A stretch of 64,000 nucleotides of DNA from Eubacteriales bacterium (GTDB taxonomy: Bacteria; Bacillota; Clostridia; Lachnospirales; Lachnospiraceae): positions 336,631 through 400,630 of the forward strand of contig JAUNGT010000001.1 in the NCBI GenBank assembly GCA_030524455.1, given 5' to 3'. This document shows positions 35,169 through 44,684 of the stretch, one piece after another; the stretch's first letter is position 1, and every line of letters begins with the position of its first letter. A program made the position numbers and the translations under genes. The notes under the pieces are model-generated. The model saw only the letters and a list, made by a program, of their open reading frames with translations, was not told where the DNA came from and made no database searches.

Positions 35169-36728
35169 TCAGGCACGCTTCAGCTCTTCCCGGTAGGCCT
35201 TCGGGGAGAAGCCGGTCTCGCGCTTAAATACCTTGGAAAAATAGTTGGCGTCGTGATATCCCGTCCGCTGGGCGATGAGATGCAGGGAAAGGCTTCTGTC
35301 CGCCAAAAGCTGTCTGGCCCGGCTGATCCTGGTTTCCGTCAGGTACTGGTTGATCGTTTTGCCGGTTTCCTTTTTGAACAGCAGGGAGAGATAGCCCGGG
35401 GACAGATAGAGCTGGGCGGCCAGCCGGGGGATGTTGAGCGTCTCGTCGGCGTAGTTTTCCCGGATATAGCGCAGCGCCCGGTCGGCCAGCCGGGAATTTT
35501 CGGAGGGCAGAGGCTGACGGAAAAAGCATTCCGCCGCCTCCGACAGCGTTTCCGTCAGATCATCCAGGCAGCAGGCCTGTCCCAGCGCCTCCACAAAGGA
35601 GGCGGAAAGCGTGGACAGGACCGTGCCGGGCCGCTCCTCCTGGCGGCGCAGCAGCAAAAGCAGCAGCCGGATATAGTAATGGCGCACCTGCTCCGGCGGC
35701 GTGTCATTGTACTGGCGCAGCGTATGCTGCAGCTGCAAAAGGGCCAGCCGGATCTCCTGATAGCTGCCCTGACGCAGGGCAAACAGGGCGCGGCTGCAGC
35801 AGCTGTCCCGGTCGCGGAAGAGAAAGCAGCCGGTGCCGGGGGCGGAGAAGCAGACGGGGCCGGAGGAGAAAAAGCCCCTTTTTCGGGCCAGGGCCGCGTG
35901 GGCGCAGGCCCGCGACAGCAGATCGGTATGCTCCGCCACGGAGCCGATGCCGGCCAGCACGCGGTGGATTTGCGGGAACTGTCGGATCAGATCTTCCTGA
36001 AGGAGCTCCAAAAGCTCCGCAAACTGTGTCTCCGCGTCCTGTGCGGGGCCCGTAAACTGCCGGTAGATCAGCAGATGCGCCGGATCCCGGAGGGCAAACA
36101 GGCAGCTGTCATCCAAATATTTTTCCCGCAGGAAGGAAAGCAGCGCTTTCTCCTCGTATTCCGGCCAGGGGATGGACTCGTTGGGATAGAGCCGGACGGA
36201 GGCGGTCAGAAAGGGGCCTGTCAAAACGGGAAGGCCGGCGGCCCTGGCTTCCTCCTCCAGAGGGCCGATGTGACCGGATTCATAGGCCAGACAGAGCCGG
36301 GTTTGCAGGTCATAGAGGAGCTGCTGGCGGTATCTGCGCCGCGACAGCACCTCCTGGGAGGCGGTGGAGGCGGCAAGCAGCAGCTCGGCCTCGTTGATGG
36401 GCTTTTCCACATAGCTGACCGCGCGGATCTGGATGGCGGATTTTAAATATTCCCGGTCCGTATAGGCACTCAGGAAAATGATCATACAGTCCTTCCGGAT
36501 TTCCCGGATCCGGCGGGCCAGCGCGATCCCGTCCATCCGGGGCAGCCGGATATCGGTGAGCAGGATATCCGGCAAAAGCTGTCGGGCCAGCTCCAGCCCG
36601 GCCCGGCCGTCCGCCGCCTCGCAGACCTGTCCGATGCCCGCCTGATGCCACGGAATATAGTGCATCAGCACCTCTCTTGTGTGGGGCTCGTCCTCCACGA
36701 TCAGCATGCAAATCGTTTGATTTTCCAT
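35169..36728 (-). CDS. YesN-type AraC-family response regulator
   Basis: 519 residues. Receiver domain at 1-125 with Asp13 and phosphoacceptor Asp59 (LLTDIRLPRMDG) and Lys in YVEKP; a long middle region of unclear fold; a C-terminal AraC HTH pair (RALRYIRENYADETLNIPRLAAQLYLSPGYLSLLFKKETG ... RTGYHDANYFSKVFKRETGFSPKAYREE). It is transcribed divergently from the sugar importer operon at 36954 and most likely activates it. Confidence 0.94.
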   Translation of the reverse strand: MENQTICMLIVEDEPHTREVLMHYIPWHQAGIGQVCEAADGRAGLELARQLLPDILLTDIRLPRMDGIALARRIREIRKDCMIIFLSAYTDREYLKSAIQIRAVSYVEKPINEAELLLAASTASQEVLSRRRYRQQLLYDLQTRLCLAYESGHIGPLEEEARAAGLPVLTGPFLTASVRLYPNESIPWPEYEEKALLSFLREKYLDDSCLFALRDPAHLLIYRQFTGPAQDAETQFAELLELLQEDLIRQFPQIHRVLAGIGSVAEHTDLLSRACAHAALARKRGFFSSGPVCFSAPGTGCFLFRDRDSCCSRALFALRQGSYQEIRLALLQLQHTLRQYNDTPPEQVRHYYIRLLLLLLRRQEERPGTVLSTLSASFVEALGQACCLDDLTETLSEAAECFFRQPLPSENSRLADRALRYIRENYADETLNIPRLAAQLYLSPGYLSLLFKKETGKTINQYLTETRISRARQLLADRSLSLHLIAQRTGYHDANYFSKVFKRETGFSPKAYREELKRA

Positions 36729-36799
36729 TTCCGTATCCTTTCCCCTGCAAAACGGCAGATTTGTCGGTTATTTACATATTTTTTGTGAAAAGCATTTTC

Positions 36800-36828
36800 A
36801 TTATAAGCTTCATGGACATAAAAGACAA
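36800..36828 (-). promoter_or_regulatory. Promoter of the YesMN-type operon
   Basis: On the minus strand TTGTCT (36823-36828) and TATAAT (36800-36805) are 17 bases apart. The predicted leader to the regulator ATG is about 65 bases. Confidence 0.7.
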
Positions 36829-36899
36829 ACAAAACGGGCGCATTTTTATGCAAAACAAAAAAGAGAATCGGATATTACCCGTATCTCAGGATATTACGA

Positions 36900-36927
36900 T
36901 TGTATCAGCTGCCGGAAGCGGTACAAT
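36900..36927 (+). promoter_or_regulatory. Promoter of the sugar importer/GH20 operon
   Basis: TTGTAT (36900-36905), 16-base spacer, TACAAT (36922-36927), about 20 bases before the AAAGGAGG ribosome site of the first permease. It shares the divergent control region 36729-36953 with the YesMN operon. Confidence 0.6.
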
Positions 36928-36953
36928 GGTGACGAAAGGGAAAGGAGGAGGCA

Positions 36954-37865
36954 ATGAGGAAAAAAAGAAATGCAAGACGCAACCAGGTGCTCTTTTTCAT
37001 GCTGCTGCCGGCCATTCTGTATTTTATCGTTTTTGCGTACATCCCGATGACGGGAATCGTGCTGGCATTCAAAAACTACAATTATGTGGACGGTATTTAT
37101 TTCAGCCCCTGGAACGGGCTGAAAAACTTTCAGTTTTTGTTCAGCGGCGGCAAAATTTTTCGGGTGGCCTGGAATACGCTGGCCTACAACGCGGTATTTA
37201 TCGCGGTCAACCAGTCGCTGCAGATTATCACGGCGGTATTTCTGACGGAGATCGGTTCCCGGTATTTCCGGAAAATCTCGCAGTCGGCGATTTTTTTGCC
37301 CTATTTTATTTCCTGGGTCATTGTGGGCGGCTTCGTCTACAACCTGTTTAACTTTGAGTACGGCTCCGTCAACACCATGCTGACCGCGCTCGGGAGAGAG
37401 CCGGTGGATATGTATTCCAACATCGGCGCCTGGAAATATGTGCTGGTCATGGTCAACGCCTGGAAATGGGTGGGGTATGGCTCCGTCATTTATCTGGCGG
37501 CGATCACCGGGATCGACAAGGAAATCTACGAGGCGGCCGCGATGGAGGGCGCGGGCAAGTTCCGGCAGATTTTTTCCATCACGCTGCCCCTGATCGTGCC
37601 CCAGATCGTCACGCTGGTGCTGCTGGATGTGGGACGGATTTTCAAGGGCGATTTCCAGATGTTTTACCAGGTGACGGGGAACAATCCGCTGCTGTATGAG
37701 ACGACGGACGTGATTGACACCTTCGTGGTGCGGTCGCTTTTGCAGCTGCAGGATGTGGGGATGTCCTCCGCGGCCGGGCTGATGCAGTCGGTCATCAACT
37801 TCGCCATCCTGCTCTCGGTCAATGCGGTGGTAAGGCATGTGGAAAGCGACTACGCGCTATTTTAA
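36954..37865 (+). CDS. Sugar ABC permease, LplB type (CUT1)
   Basis: 303 residues. QVLFFMLLPAILYFIVFAYIPMTGIVLAFKNYNYVDG at the start and the EAA loop KEIYEAAAMEGAGKFRQIFSITLPLIVPQI are diagnostic. First gene of the operon facing away from YesMN. Like the other CUT1 system in the window it lacks a dedicated ATPase. Confidence 0.94.
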   Translation: MRKKRNARRNQVLFFMLLPAILYFIVFAYIPMTGIVLAFKNYNYVDGIYFSPWNGLKNFQFLFSGGKIFRVAWNTLAYNAVFIAVNQSLQIITAVFLTEIGSRYFRKISQSAIFLPYFISWVIVGGFVYNLFNFEYGSVNTMLTALGREPVDMYSNIGAWKYVLVMVNAWKWVGYGSVIYLAAITGIDKEIYEAAAMEGAGKFRQIFSITLPLIVPQIVTLVLLDVGRIFKGDFQMFYQVTGNNPLLYETTDVIDTFVVRSLLQLQDVGMSSAAGLMQSVINFAILLSVNAVVRHVESDYALF

Positions 37866-37877
37866 AGGGAGGGTGTC

Positions 37878-38771
37878 ATGCGATATAAACTGACGAAGGA
37901 TAAGCTCATATTTAATTTGATCGCCTACAGCTTTTTGACGGTGTTTACGGTGTGCTGCCTGCTGCCCTTTTTGCTGGTGATTTCGGGGGCGCTGTCCTCG
38001 GAGCAGTCCATTTTGGAGCACGGCTACTCGCTTTTGCCCAGGGATTTTTCCCTGTCCGCCTTCCGGATGCTTCTGGCCGAGCCGACGGAGATTCTGCAGG
38101 CCTACGGCGTCACGATTACGGTCACGCTGATCGGTACCGCTGCAGGCCTTTTGGTCACGGCGATGGCGGCCTATGTGCTGCAGCGCAAATGCTTTCCCCA
38201 CCGGAACGCGTTCGCCTTCTTCTTTTATTTTACCACGATATTCGAGGGAGGCATAGTGCCCAGGTACATTTTGATGATCCGGTATCTGGATATGAAAAAC
38301 AATCTGCTGGCGCTGATTTTGCCGCTGCTGATCAACGTGTTTTACATCATCATCATCCGCAGCTCCATCAGCGCCTCCCTGCCGGATTCGCTGATTGAAT
38401 CCGCCCAGATGGACGGGGCGGGAGAGTTCCAGATTTTCCGGAGGATTGTGCTGCCGCTGACCAAGCCGATCCTCGCCACGATCGGCCTGTTTATGGCGCT
38501 GGAATACTGGAACGACTGGTTTAACGCCATGCTCTATATTGATCGGGTCAATATGGTCCCGCTGCAATATTTTCTGTATAAAATGCTTTCCCAGATCACC
38601 ATGCTCCGGGAGCTGGTGGCCCGGGTGCCGATGCTGACGGCGGTGACGCCGCCGGAGGAGTCCTTTAAGATGGCGATGACGCTGGTCACGATCGGCCCGA
38701 TTTTGCTGCTTTACCCGTTTGTACAAAAATACTTTGTCAGCGGGATCATGATCGGCGCCGTGAAGGGATAA
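37878..38771 (+). CDS. Sugar ABC permease, YtcP type (CUT1)
   Basis: 297 residues. Family features: LPFLLVISGALSSEQSIL near the N-terminus, the EAA loop SLIESAQMDGAGEFQIFRRIVLPLTKPIL, and the closing QKYFVSGIMIGAVKG. It begins twelve bases after the first permease with GGAGGG upstream. Confidence 0.94.
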   Translation: MRYKLTKDKLIFNLIAYSFLTVFTVCCLLPFLLVISGALSSEQSILEHGYSLLPRDFSLSAFRMLLAEPTEILQAYGVTITVTLIGTAAGLLVTAMAAYVLQRKCFPHRNAFAFFFYFTTIFEGGIVPRYILMIRYLDMKNNLLALILPLLINVFYIIIIRSSISASLPDSLIESAQMDGAGEFQIFRRIVLPLTKPILATIGLFMALEYWNDWFNAMLYIDRVNMVPLQYFLYKMLSQITMLRELVARVPMLTAVTPPEESFKMAMTLVTIGPILLLYPFVQKYFVSGIMIGAVKG

Positions 38772-38793
38772 AGACAAAAAGGAGGTACGAAGG

Positions 38794-40416
38794 ATGAAAA
38801 AGAAAAAATGGATGAGCCTGCTGCTGGGCGCTGCGCTGCTGTTTACGGCGGCCTGCGGGGGCGGGGGAACGGACGGGGCGGACGGACAGGCGTCAAAGCC
38901 TGCGCCGGAGCAAACCCGGGAGGCCGTCACGGAGGATACGGCGCCGGCTGACACAGATGCCGCTGCCGGGACGGTGGATGCTTCCCAGCTGGAGCCGGTT
39001 ACGCTGAAATTTTATTTTATCGGCGAGCCGGCCAAGGACAACGGTCTGGTATTTGACGAGATCAACCGGCTGTTGAAGGAAAAGATCAACGCCGAGATCG
39101 AGGCGGTGTATCTGTCCTGGGGCGACTGGGATCAGCGTTATCCGCTGCTGTTTACCTCCGGCGAGGAGTTCGACATGATCTACACCGCCGACTGGGCCAT
39201 GTACTCGGAGACGGCCTCCAAGGGAGGCTTCTATCCGCTGACCATGGAGATGCTGGAGAAGAACTGTCCGCTGACGGTGGCAAGCCTGCCGGAGGTGGCC
39301 TGGAGCAGCTCCGCCATCAACGATCAGTATTACCTGATTCCGCAGAACAATTATTTTTCCAATCATTACGGCTTCATGCTGCGGGGAGATCTGCGGAAAA
39401 AGTATGGAATGGACGAAATTAAGACCGTTGACCAGATGGAAGAATTTATGGATCAGGTGCTGGAAAACGAGCCCGGCATGATTCCCCTGGATATTTCCCG
39501 GGATAATGCGGAGATGTATATGCGGGCCATCGTGGTATATCCTGCGGAGCATTGGTATCTGGCGGGGGAGCATACCGGCGTTTACACCTACGATTTTACC
39601 GATCCCGAAAAGCTGGAGCTGACGCCCTTTTATGAGCTGCCCGGCTATGAGGAGCATCTGGAGCGGATGGTGCGCTGGAACCGGAAAGGCTTTTTGTCCA
39701 AGAGCGATTTGACCGCAGCCAACGCGGAGCGCTTTGACGCCGGCAAGAGCGCGGTGAAGATCTGCAACATCACGGAGGCCAACACTGCGTGGCAGACGGC
39801 AAAGCTCAATCATCCCGACTGGGAGGTGGAGTATATGAGCCTTCTGGACGATAAGATGCTTGGCTCCACCGGATATTCCCAGGGGGTAGCCTTCAACGCC
39901 AGATCCAAAAACATCGACCGGGCGATGATGGCGGCGGATCTTCTGGGCTATGATCCGGAGCTGAATTTTCTGATCAACAGCGGCCTGCCCGGCGTACACA
40001 ATGAGATCGTCGGCACTCAGGAATACGAGGGAAAGGAATTTTTGAAGATAAAGGGGATCCGGCCCGACGATTACGGCGGCCACTCCTATTACTGCTTCTC
40101 CAATATGCCCAGTATTCCTACGGAATCCTTTGAGGGGTACACGGAGACCATGCTGAGCTACTTCTTCGATCAGGCGGCGCATCACCCGCTGGACGGCATG
40201 GCGTTTCTGACCGACAATGTGACCACGGAGGTGGCCAACACCTCCAACGTGCTGATGGAGTATCTGCCCGTGATGTATCTGGGCTTTGAGGAGGATCCGA
40301 AGGCGACGCTGGAGGAGTTTAAGCAAAAGCTGAAGGATGCGGGCATCGATGCGGTAAACGCAGAGATGAAGCGGCAGGCGCAGGCGCGTTTTGACGCGGC
40401 AAAGTCCGCCGAATAG
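38794..40416 (+). CDS. Sugar-binding lipoprotein (CUT1, LplA type)
   Basis: 540 residues. Signal peptide ends at FTAACG (Cys 22) with an Asp/Ala/Thr-rich linker, then the binding domain (VTLKFYFIGEPAKDNGLVFDEINRLLKEKINAEIEAVYLSWGDWDQRYPLLFTSGEEFDMIYTADWAMY). It lacks close resemblance to the receptor at 28630, so the two importers likely have different ligands. Eleven bases separate it from the GH20 gene. Confidence 0.92.
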   Translation: MKKKKWMSLLLGAALLFTAACGGGGTDGADGQASKPAPEQTREAVTEDTAPADTDAAAGTVDASQLEPVTLKFYFIGEPAKDNGLVFDEINRLLKEKINAEIEAVYLSWGDWDQRYPLLFTSGEEFDMIYTADWAMYSETASKGGFYPLTMEMLEKNCPLTVASLPEVAWSSSAINDQYYLIPQNNYFSNHYGFMLRGDLRKKYGMDEIKTVDQMEEFMDQVLENEPGMIPLDISRDNAEMYMRAIVVYPAEHWYLAGEHTGVYTYDFTDPEKLELTPFYELPGYEEHLERMVRWNRKGFLSKSDLTAANAERFDAGKSAVKICNITEANTAWQTAKLNHPDWEVEYMSLLDDKMLGSTGYSQGVAFNARSKNIDRAMMAADLLGYDPELNFLINSGLPGVHNEIVGTQEYEGKEFLKIKGIRPDDYGGHSYYCFSNMPSIPTESFEGYTETMLSYFFDQAAHHPLDGMAFLTDNVTTEVANTSNVLMEYLPVMYLGFEEDPKATLEEFKQKLKDAGIDAVNAEMKRQAQARFDAAKSAE

Positions 40417-40427
40417 GAGAGAGCAGG

Positions 40428-42419
40428 ATGCTGAAAAAAAATATCATATTGGGAGAGGGACGCTATATTACAGAAGAGACAAGGCTGACCGGCGCATCCG
40501 ACAGCATCCTCCATATCTGCCGGGCCTTTGGGCTGCGGGGCAGGGCGCAGGGGGGCGCTGCCTATCGGGAGATCCGCTTTCTGGGGACACAGGGAAGGGC
40601 AGAGCTGGAAGAACTGTCGGCAGAGTATGGCTTTTCCCTGCCGCTGGGGGAGGAAGGGCATTTGATCCTAGCCCAGGGCGATACGGTCCGGGTGTACGGG
40701 GACAGCGAGAGGGGGCGGCTCTACGGAGCCGTCTCCCTGCTCCGGCTGACCCGGGGGCATTCTCTGCCTGAACAGCTGTTTTACAGCAGCCCGGTCTGCC
40801 GTCTGCGCGGGATGAAGATTTTCCTTCCCGCCCGGGAGGATATCCCTTTCTTTCAAAAATTCATAGACATGCTTGTGTATTACAAGTTCAACACCGTCAT
40901 GATCGAGGTGGGCGGCGCGATGGAATATGTCCGGCATCCGGAGATCAACGCCGCCTGGGTGGATTACTGCAGGGAAATGGGGGAATATTCCGGCAAGACC
41001 ACCGAGATTCAGGATCGGACCTTTCCCTGGTACAAAAATGCCATTCATATGGAAAACGGCGGCGGCTCTTATCTGAAGCAGGACCAGGTGCGGGAGCTGG
41101 CAGATTATTGCCGGCAGCGGCAGCTGGAGGTGATCCCGGAGGTGCCGTCTTTGGGGCATTGCGATTATCTGCTGCTGGCCCATCCGGAGCTGGCGGAGCG
41201 GTCAAACGATCCCTATCCGGACGCGTATTGTCCTTCCAACCCGGATACCTATAAGCTTTTGTTTGACGTGCTGGACGAGGTGCTGGAGGTATTTTCGCCC
41301 CGGGTGGTAAATATCGGACATGACGAAGCTTATTCCATCGGCGTCTGCGAGCGGTGCAGGGGCAGATCGGGAGCCGATCTTTTCGCAGCGGACGTAAACC
41401 GGATTGCGGACTATCTGAAGGCCCGTCAGGTGCGCACCATGCTCTGGGGGGACAAGCTGTTAAAAGACGCCCGGGTGCCTGACGCCGGCCCCTTTGGCGG
41501 CGCGGAATATCCCATGTACAGCCCGGCCTTCCACAGGGAGGACGGCACCTACATCGGCACCATGCCGGCCACCTGGCAGGCCATCGATCAGATTAGCAGT
41601 AAGACAGAGATCCTGCACTGGAACTGGGGGCTGTCCGCACAGCTGGAGGAGACGTTTTTGGAGCGGGGCTTTCCGGTTTTTTACGGCAATTTCGACAGCT
41701 ATCTGTTTCCCGACTGGCGCGCCCATATGGAAAAACCGATCGAAGGCGCCATGATTTCCAACTGGAGTACCTTAAACGAACGGATTTTGCAGCGCAACGG
41801 CATTTTCTTCAATATCGCCTATGCCTATGAAATGTTCTGGGATCCGGATTACCGGGAGGAGGATTTTGAAGGGCTTCGGGAGCGGGTGCTGGACAGTCTG
41901 TACCGGCTCAAAAATCCGGAACGGGACAGATGCGTGCCCTGCCCGGAGGATCGGCATCCGGACTTTCTGGAATTTTTGTACGCCACGGACTATCATCCGG
42001 ATTTTCAGTGGTTTGTGGACGGTGTTTTTCCGGAGGATAAGAAATACCGCATCGGGGAGATCCGGCTGCACTATGCGGATCATACGTCGGCCGTCTTTCC
42101 GGTGATATACGGGGAGAATATCGGGTATCAGGGGGTGTCCTGGGAGCGGAGGAGGGACGACAGACAGGATATGTATCTGGTGGACGATCATCTGTATGAG
42201 ACGACCTTTACGACCCGACCGGTGCGGGAAAAGGAGCAGACCTTTTATCGGTATCTGGTGCGCAATCCGCACCCGGAAAGGGAGCTGGTGCACGAGACGG
42301 TCACGGTCTGCGCGGAGAAGGGCTGCCGCATCTTTGTAAAAGACATCACAAGGCTCAGGGACGGTGCGAGAAAGGAGGCGCGGCATGACGGAGCGGTTTC
42401 GGTTCCCGGTTCGGATTAA
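40428..42419 (+). CDS. Glycoside hydrolase family 20-like beta-hexosaminidase, cytoplasmic
   Basis: 663 residues. An N-terminal GH20b-like domain (GDTVRVYGDSERGRLYGAVSLLRL) precedes a TIM barrel with CRLRGMKIFLPAREDIPFFQKFIDMLVYYKFNT. The catalytic Asp-Glu pair is D299-E300 in IGHDEAYSIG, as needed for substrate-assisted cleavage of N-acetylhexosamine sugars. There is no signal peptide, so it acts on imported oligosaccharide. A C-terminal region of about 130 residues after the barrel looks like a beta domain. Its end overlaps the next gene by 35 bases. Confidence 0.85.
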   Translation: MLKKNIILGEGRYITEETRLTGASDSILHICRAFGLRGRAQGGAAYREIRFLGTQGRAELEELSAEYGFSLPLGEEGHLILAQGDTVRVYGDSERGRLYGAVSLLRLTRGHSLPEQLFYSSPVCRLRGMKIFLPAREDIPFFQKFIDMLVYYKFNTVMIEVGGAMEYVRHPEINAAWVDYCREMGEYSGKTTEIQDRTFPWYKNAIHMENGGGSYLKQDQVRELADYCRQRQLEVIPEVPSLGHCDYLLLAHPELAERSNDPYPDAYCPSNPDTYKLLFDVLDEVLEVFSPRVVNIGHDEAYSIGVCERCRGRSGADLFAADVNRIADYLKARQVRTMLWGDKLLKDARVPDAGPFGGAEYPMYSPAFHREDGTYIGTMPATWQAIDQISSKTEILHWNWGLSAQLEETFLERGFPVFYGNFDSYLFPDWRAHMEKPIEGAMISNWSTLNERILQRNGIFFNIAYAYEMFWDPDYREEDFEGLRERVLDSLYRLKNPERDRCVPCPEDRHPDFLEFLYATDYHPDFQWFVDGVFPEDKKYRIGEIRLHYADHTSAVFPVIYGENIGYQGVSWERRRDDRQDMYLVDDHLYETTFTTRPVREKEQTFYRYLVRNPHPERELVHETVTVCAEKGCRIFVKDITRLRDGARKEARHDGAVSVPGSD

Positions 42420-43608
42420 CCGGGAGGGAGGATATTTCGAGGATCAGGAGGGCAGGCCCTTTTTCTGGCACGGCGACACCTGCTGGCGGATATTCTGGAT
42501 GATGACCTACGAGGAGGCCTGCCGGTACCTGGAGGATCGGGCGCAGAAGGGGTTTACGGTGATCCAGGTGCATATGCTGCCGCACCATATTTATCAGGCA
42601 AACGTGTATGGGGAGAATCCGTTTTTGGAGCCGGGCAAAATCGACAGGCTAAACGAAGCCTATTTTGCCCATGCGGACCGGGTGATCGCCTGTGCGCGGT
42701 CGCTGGGTCTGGCCGTCGCCATCGCCCCCATGTGGCTGAGCGTCTGGGAGGACGATTGGTATCAGTATTACCATGGGGAGCCGGTGCTGTCCTATGCCAG
42801 GCAGCTGGCGCAGCGCTATGAGCGTTTTGACAACGTGATTGCCTTCCTGCACGGCGGGGACGACGACGCGACGGCCCTGCACGGGGAGATCCGGCGCTGC
42901 GTCCCCGAATTTAAAAAATATGCGCCCCATGTGCTGGGCACCTTTCACGCGGGCATCGGACCGGGCTATCCCTTTTTCGGGGAGGAGGACTGGTACGAGT
43001 TTTGCATGAATTACACCTACGATTACGACCAGTGCATCCGGCAGATGCGGGAGGCGCGGCAGAAATATCCGGAAAAGCCGGCCCTTTTGGGGGAGACTCA
43101 TTATGACGGAAACGACGGGATTTGTCCCGCCCTGATCCGGAAATTCGCCTACACCTCCGTGCTTTTGGGCGGCGCAGGCCACACCTACGGCAATAAGGAT
43201 ATCTGGATGGCCACGATGTTCTGGCCGGATGCGCTGTACACGGCGGCGGCCCAGCACATGATGGTGCTGCGGGAGATTTTTGACGGGCTTTTATGGCATC
43301 GCTTTGTGCCGGATACGGAGGGCAGGCGGCTGCAAAATGTCCGGGTGCTGATGCCGAATGCTTCCGACCGTTACATTCCGGCGGCCGGGATCCGGGGAGA
43401 GCGGACCGTGGTTGCTTACCTATCGGACCGCCGCTATTTTACGGTGCGGGGGAAGGGCCGTTATAACGGGACATGGATCGATCCGGTCAGCGGGCGGCGC
43501 TTTGCGTTTACGAAGGAGGCGGGGGAAACCCTGCAGATCCCCGGGCACAATGCGGACGGCTCGGACGACTGGCTGCTTTTGGCATCGTTTGAGGAGGAAG
43601 TGGTATGA
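42385..43608 (+). CDS. Apiosidase-like glycoside hydrolase (DUF4038, GH140-related)
   Basis: 407 residues. The barrel begins FEDQEGRPFFWHGDTCWRIFWMMTYEEACRYLEDRAQKGFTVIQVH, the DUF4038/apiosidase-like (PF13204) signature; candidate catalytic residues are in HGGDDDA and LLGETHYDG. A C-terminal jelly-roll-like domain (RTVVAYLSDRRYFTVRGKGRYNGTWIDPVSG) fits PF12904. Family members include a pectic apiosidase, but others have different targets, so substrate is open. The ATG at 42385 follows AAAGGAGG and overlaps the GH20 gene. Confidence 0.8.
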   Translation: MTERFRFPVRINREGGYFEDQEGRPFFWHGDTCWRIFWMMTYEEACRYLEDRAQKGFTVIQVHMLPHHIYQANVYGENPFLEPGKIDRLNEAYFAHADRVIACARSLGLAVAIAPMWLSVWEDDWYQYYHGEPVLSYARQLAQRYERFDNVIAFLHGGDDDATALHGEIRRCVPEFKKYAPHVLGTFHAGIGPGYPFFGEEDWYEFCMNYTYDYDQCIRQMREARQKYPEKPALLGETHYDGNDGICPALIRKFAYTSVLLGGAGHTYGNKDIWMATMFWPDALYTAAAQHMMVLREIFDGLLWHRFVPDTEGRRLQNVRVLMPNASDRYIPAAGIRGERTVVAYLSDRRYFTVRGKGRYNGTWIDPVSGRRFAFTKEAGETLQIPGHNADGSDDWLLLASFEEEVV

Positions 43609-44684
43609 GAGTGCTGTTTTTGGGCGGCCCGGGCAATATTTCCGAATCCGCCGTCACTTATTTTGTGGAGAAAAAAACGCCGGTGGCCGTGCTCAAGCGT
43701 TCGGCCGGCGGGCTGTTCGGGCTGGAGGGGAAAATCCGGGTGTTTTACGGAGACCGGGACCGGGAGGAGGTGCTGACAGAGGCGATGAACGCCTTTGTGC
43801 CGGACGTGGTGGTGGACTGCACCTGCTTTACCATAGCGCAGGCGGAGACGGTGATCCGTGCGCTGCGAAAAAGCCCCTGCAGAAGATTTGTGTTTGTGAG
43901 CACGGCGGATGTCTACGGCTATCCGCTGCGGCGTCTGCCCATGGGGGAGTCCGATCCCCGGAATCTGCCAAACGGCGATTATGCGGCTCAGAAAAAGGAG
44001 ATCGAAAAGCGGTACGGACAGGCCTTTGCAAGGGGGGAGCCCTCCCTGACCATTATCCGTCCCGGCTATTCCCTGGGCAAAACCTTTGCCCTGTCCTCCT
44101 TTGGGCGGGACCGGGGGGCCTATCTGGTGACCCGGATCCGGCAGGGCAGGCCGGTGTATTCCCCGGGCGACGGCACCACGCTGATCGACGCGGGCGCGGC
44201 CTACAACACAGGCCGGATGCTCGCCCGCATCTGTGAGGAGGACAGCACGGCCGGGGAAGCCTATAACTGCGCCAACGACAGGGCCGTGACCTACGACGAA
44301 TACCTGCAGGCCTTCGGGGAGGCGCTGGGCAAGCCGGTGCACATCGTCCATATCCCCACGGATTTCCTGTTTTCTCTGGGGCGAAAAGAGGTGGAGGAGA
44401 GCCTGCTGCCGGATCTGGCCCAGTATCATCTTTATTTTTCCGTGGAAAAATTCCGGAAGAAATTCCCGGATTTTCAATGGACCTATTCGCTGGCGGATGC
44501 GGTGCGGGATTTCGTGGCCTATCAGGAAAGCTGCGGCGGACTGGAGGGGACGGAAGAGCCTGTGTTTGAGGATCGGGTGATCGGGCTGTGGACGAAGGCC
44601 ATGGAGGAGCTGCGGCAGACGGTGCGGGAAAAGCTTGCGCAGACGGACCGGCAGGAAGGGAGGGAACCGGATGGAAAACTATGA
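43605..44684 (+). CDS. NAD-dependent epimerase/dehydratase (extended SDR)
   Basis: 359 residues. The N-terminal Rossmann motif is LFLGGPGNISESAV (GxxGxIS, as in ribonucleoprotein CSP41-like SDRs), the catalytic region holds FVFVSTADVYG and YAAQKKE (YxxxK). It opens with an ATG that overlaps the hydrolase stop. Likely modifies a nucleotide- or free-sugar product of the two hydrolases. Related proteins act as dTDP/UDP-sugar epimerases, but the substrate here is unknown. Confidence 0.85.
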   Translation: MRVLFLGGPGNISESAVTYFVEKKTPVAVLKRSAGGLFGLEGKIRVFYGDRDREEVLTEAMNAFVPDVVVDCTCFTIAQAETVIRALRKSPCRRFVFVSTADVYGYPLRRLPMGESDPRNLPNGDYAAQKKEIEKRYGQAFARGEPSLTIIRPGYSLGKTFALSSFGRDRGAYLVTRIRQGRPVYSPGDGTTLIDAGAAYNTGRMLARICEEDSTAGEAYNCANDRAVTYDEYLQAFGEALGKPVHIVHIPTDFLFSLGRKEVEESLLPDLAQYHLYFSVEKFRKKFPDFQWTYSLADAVRDFVAYQESCGGLEGTEEPVFEDRVIGLWTKAMEELRQTVREKLAQTDRQEGREPDGKL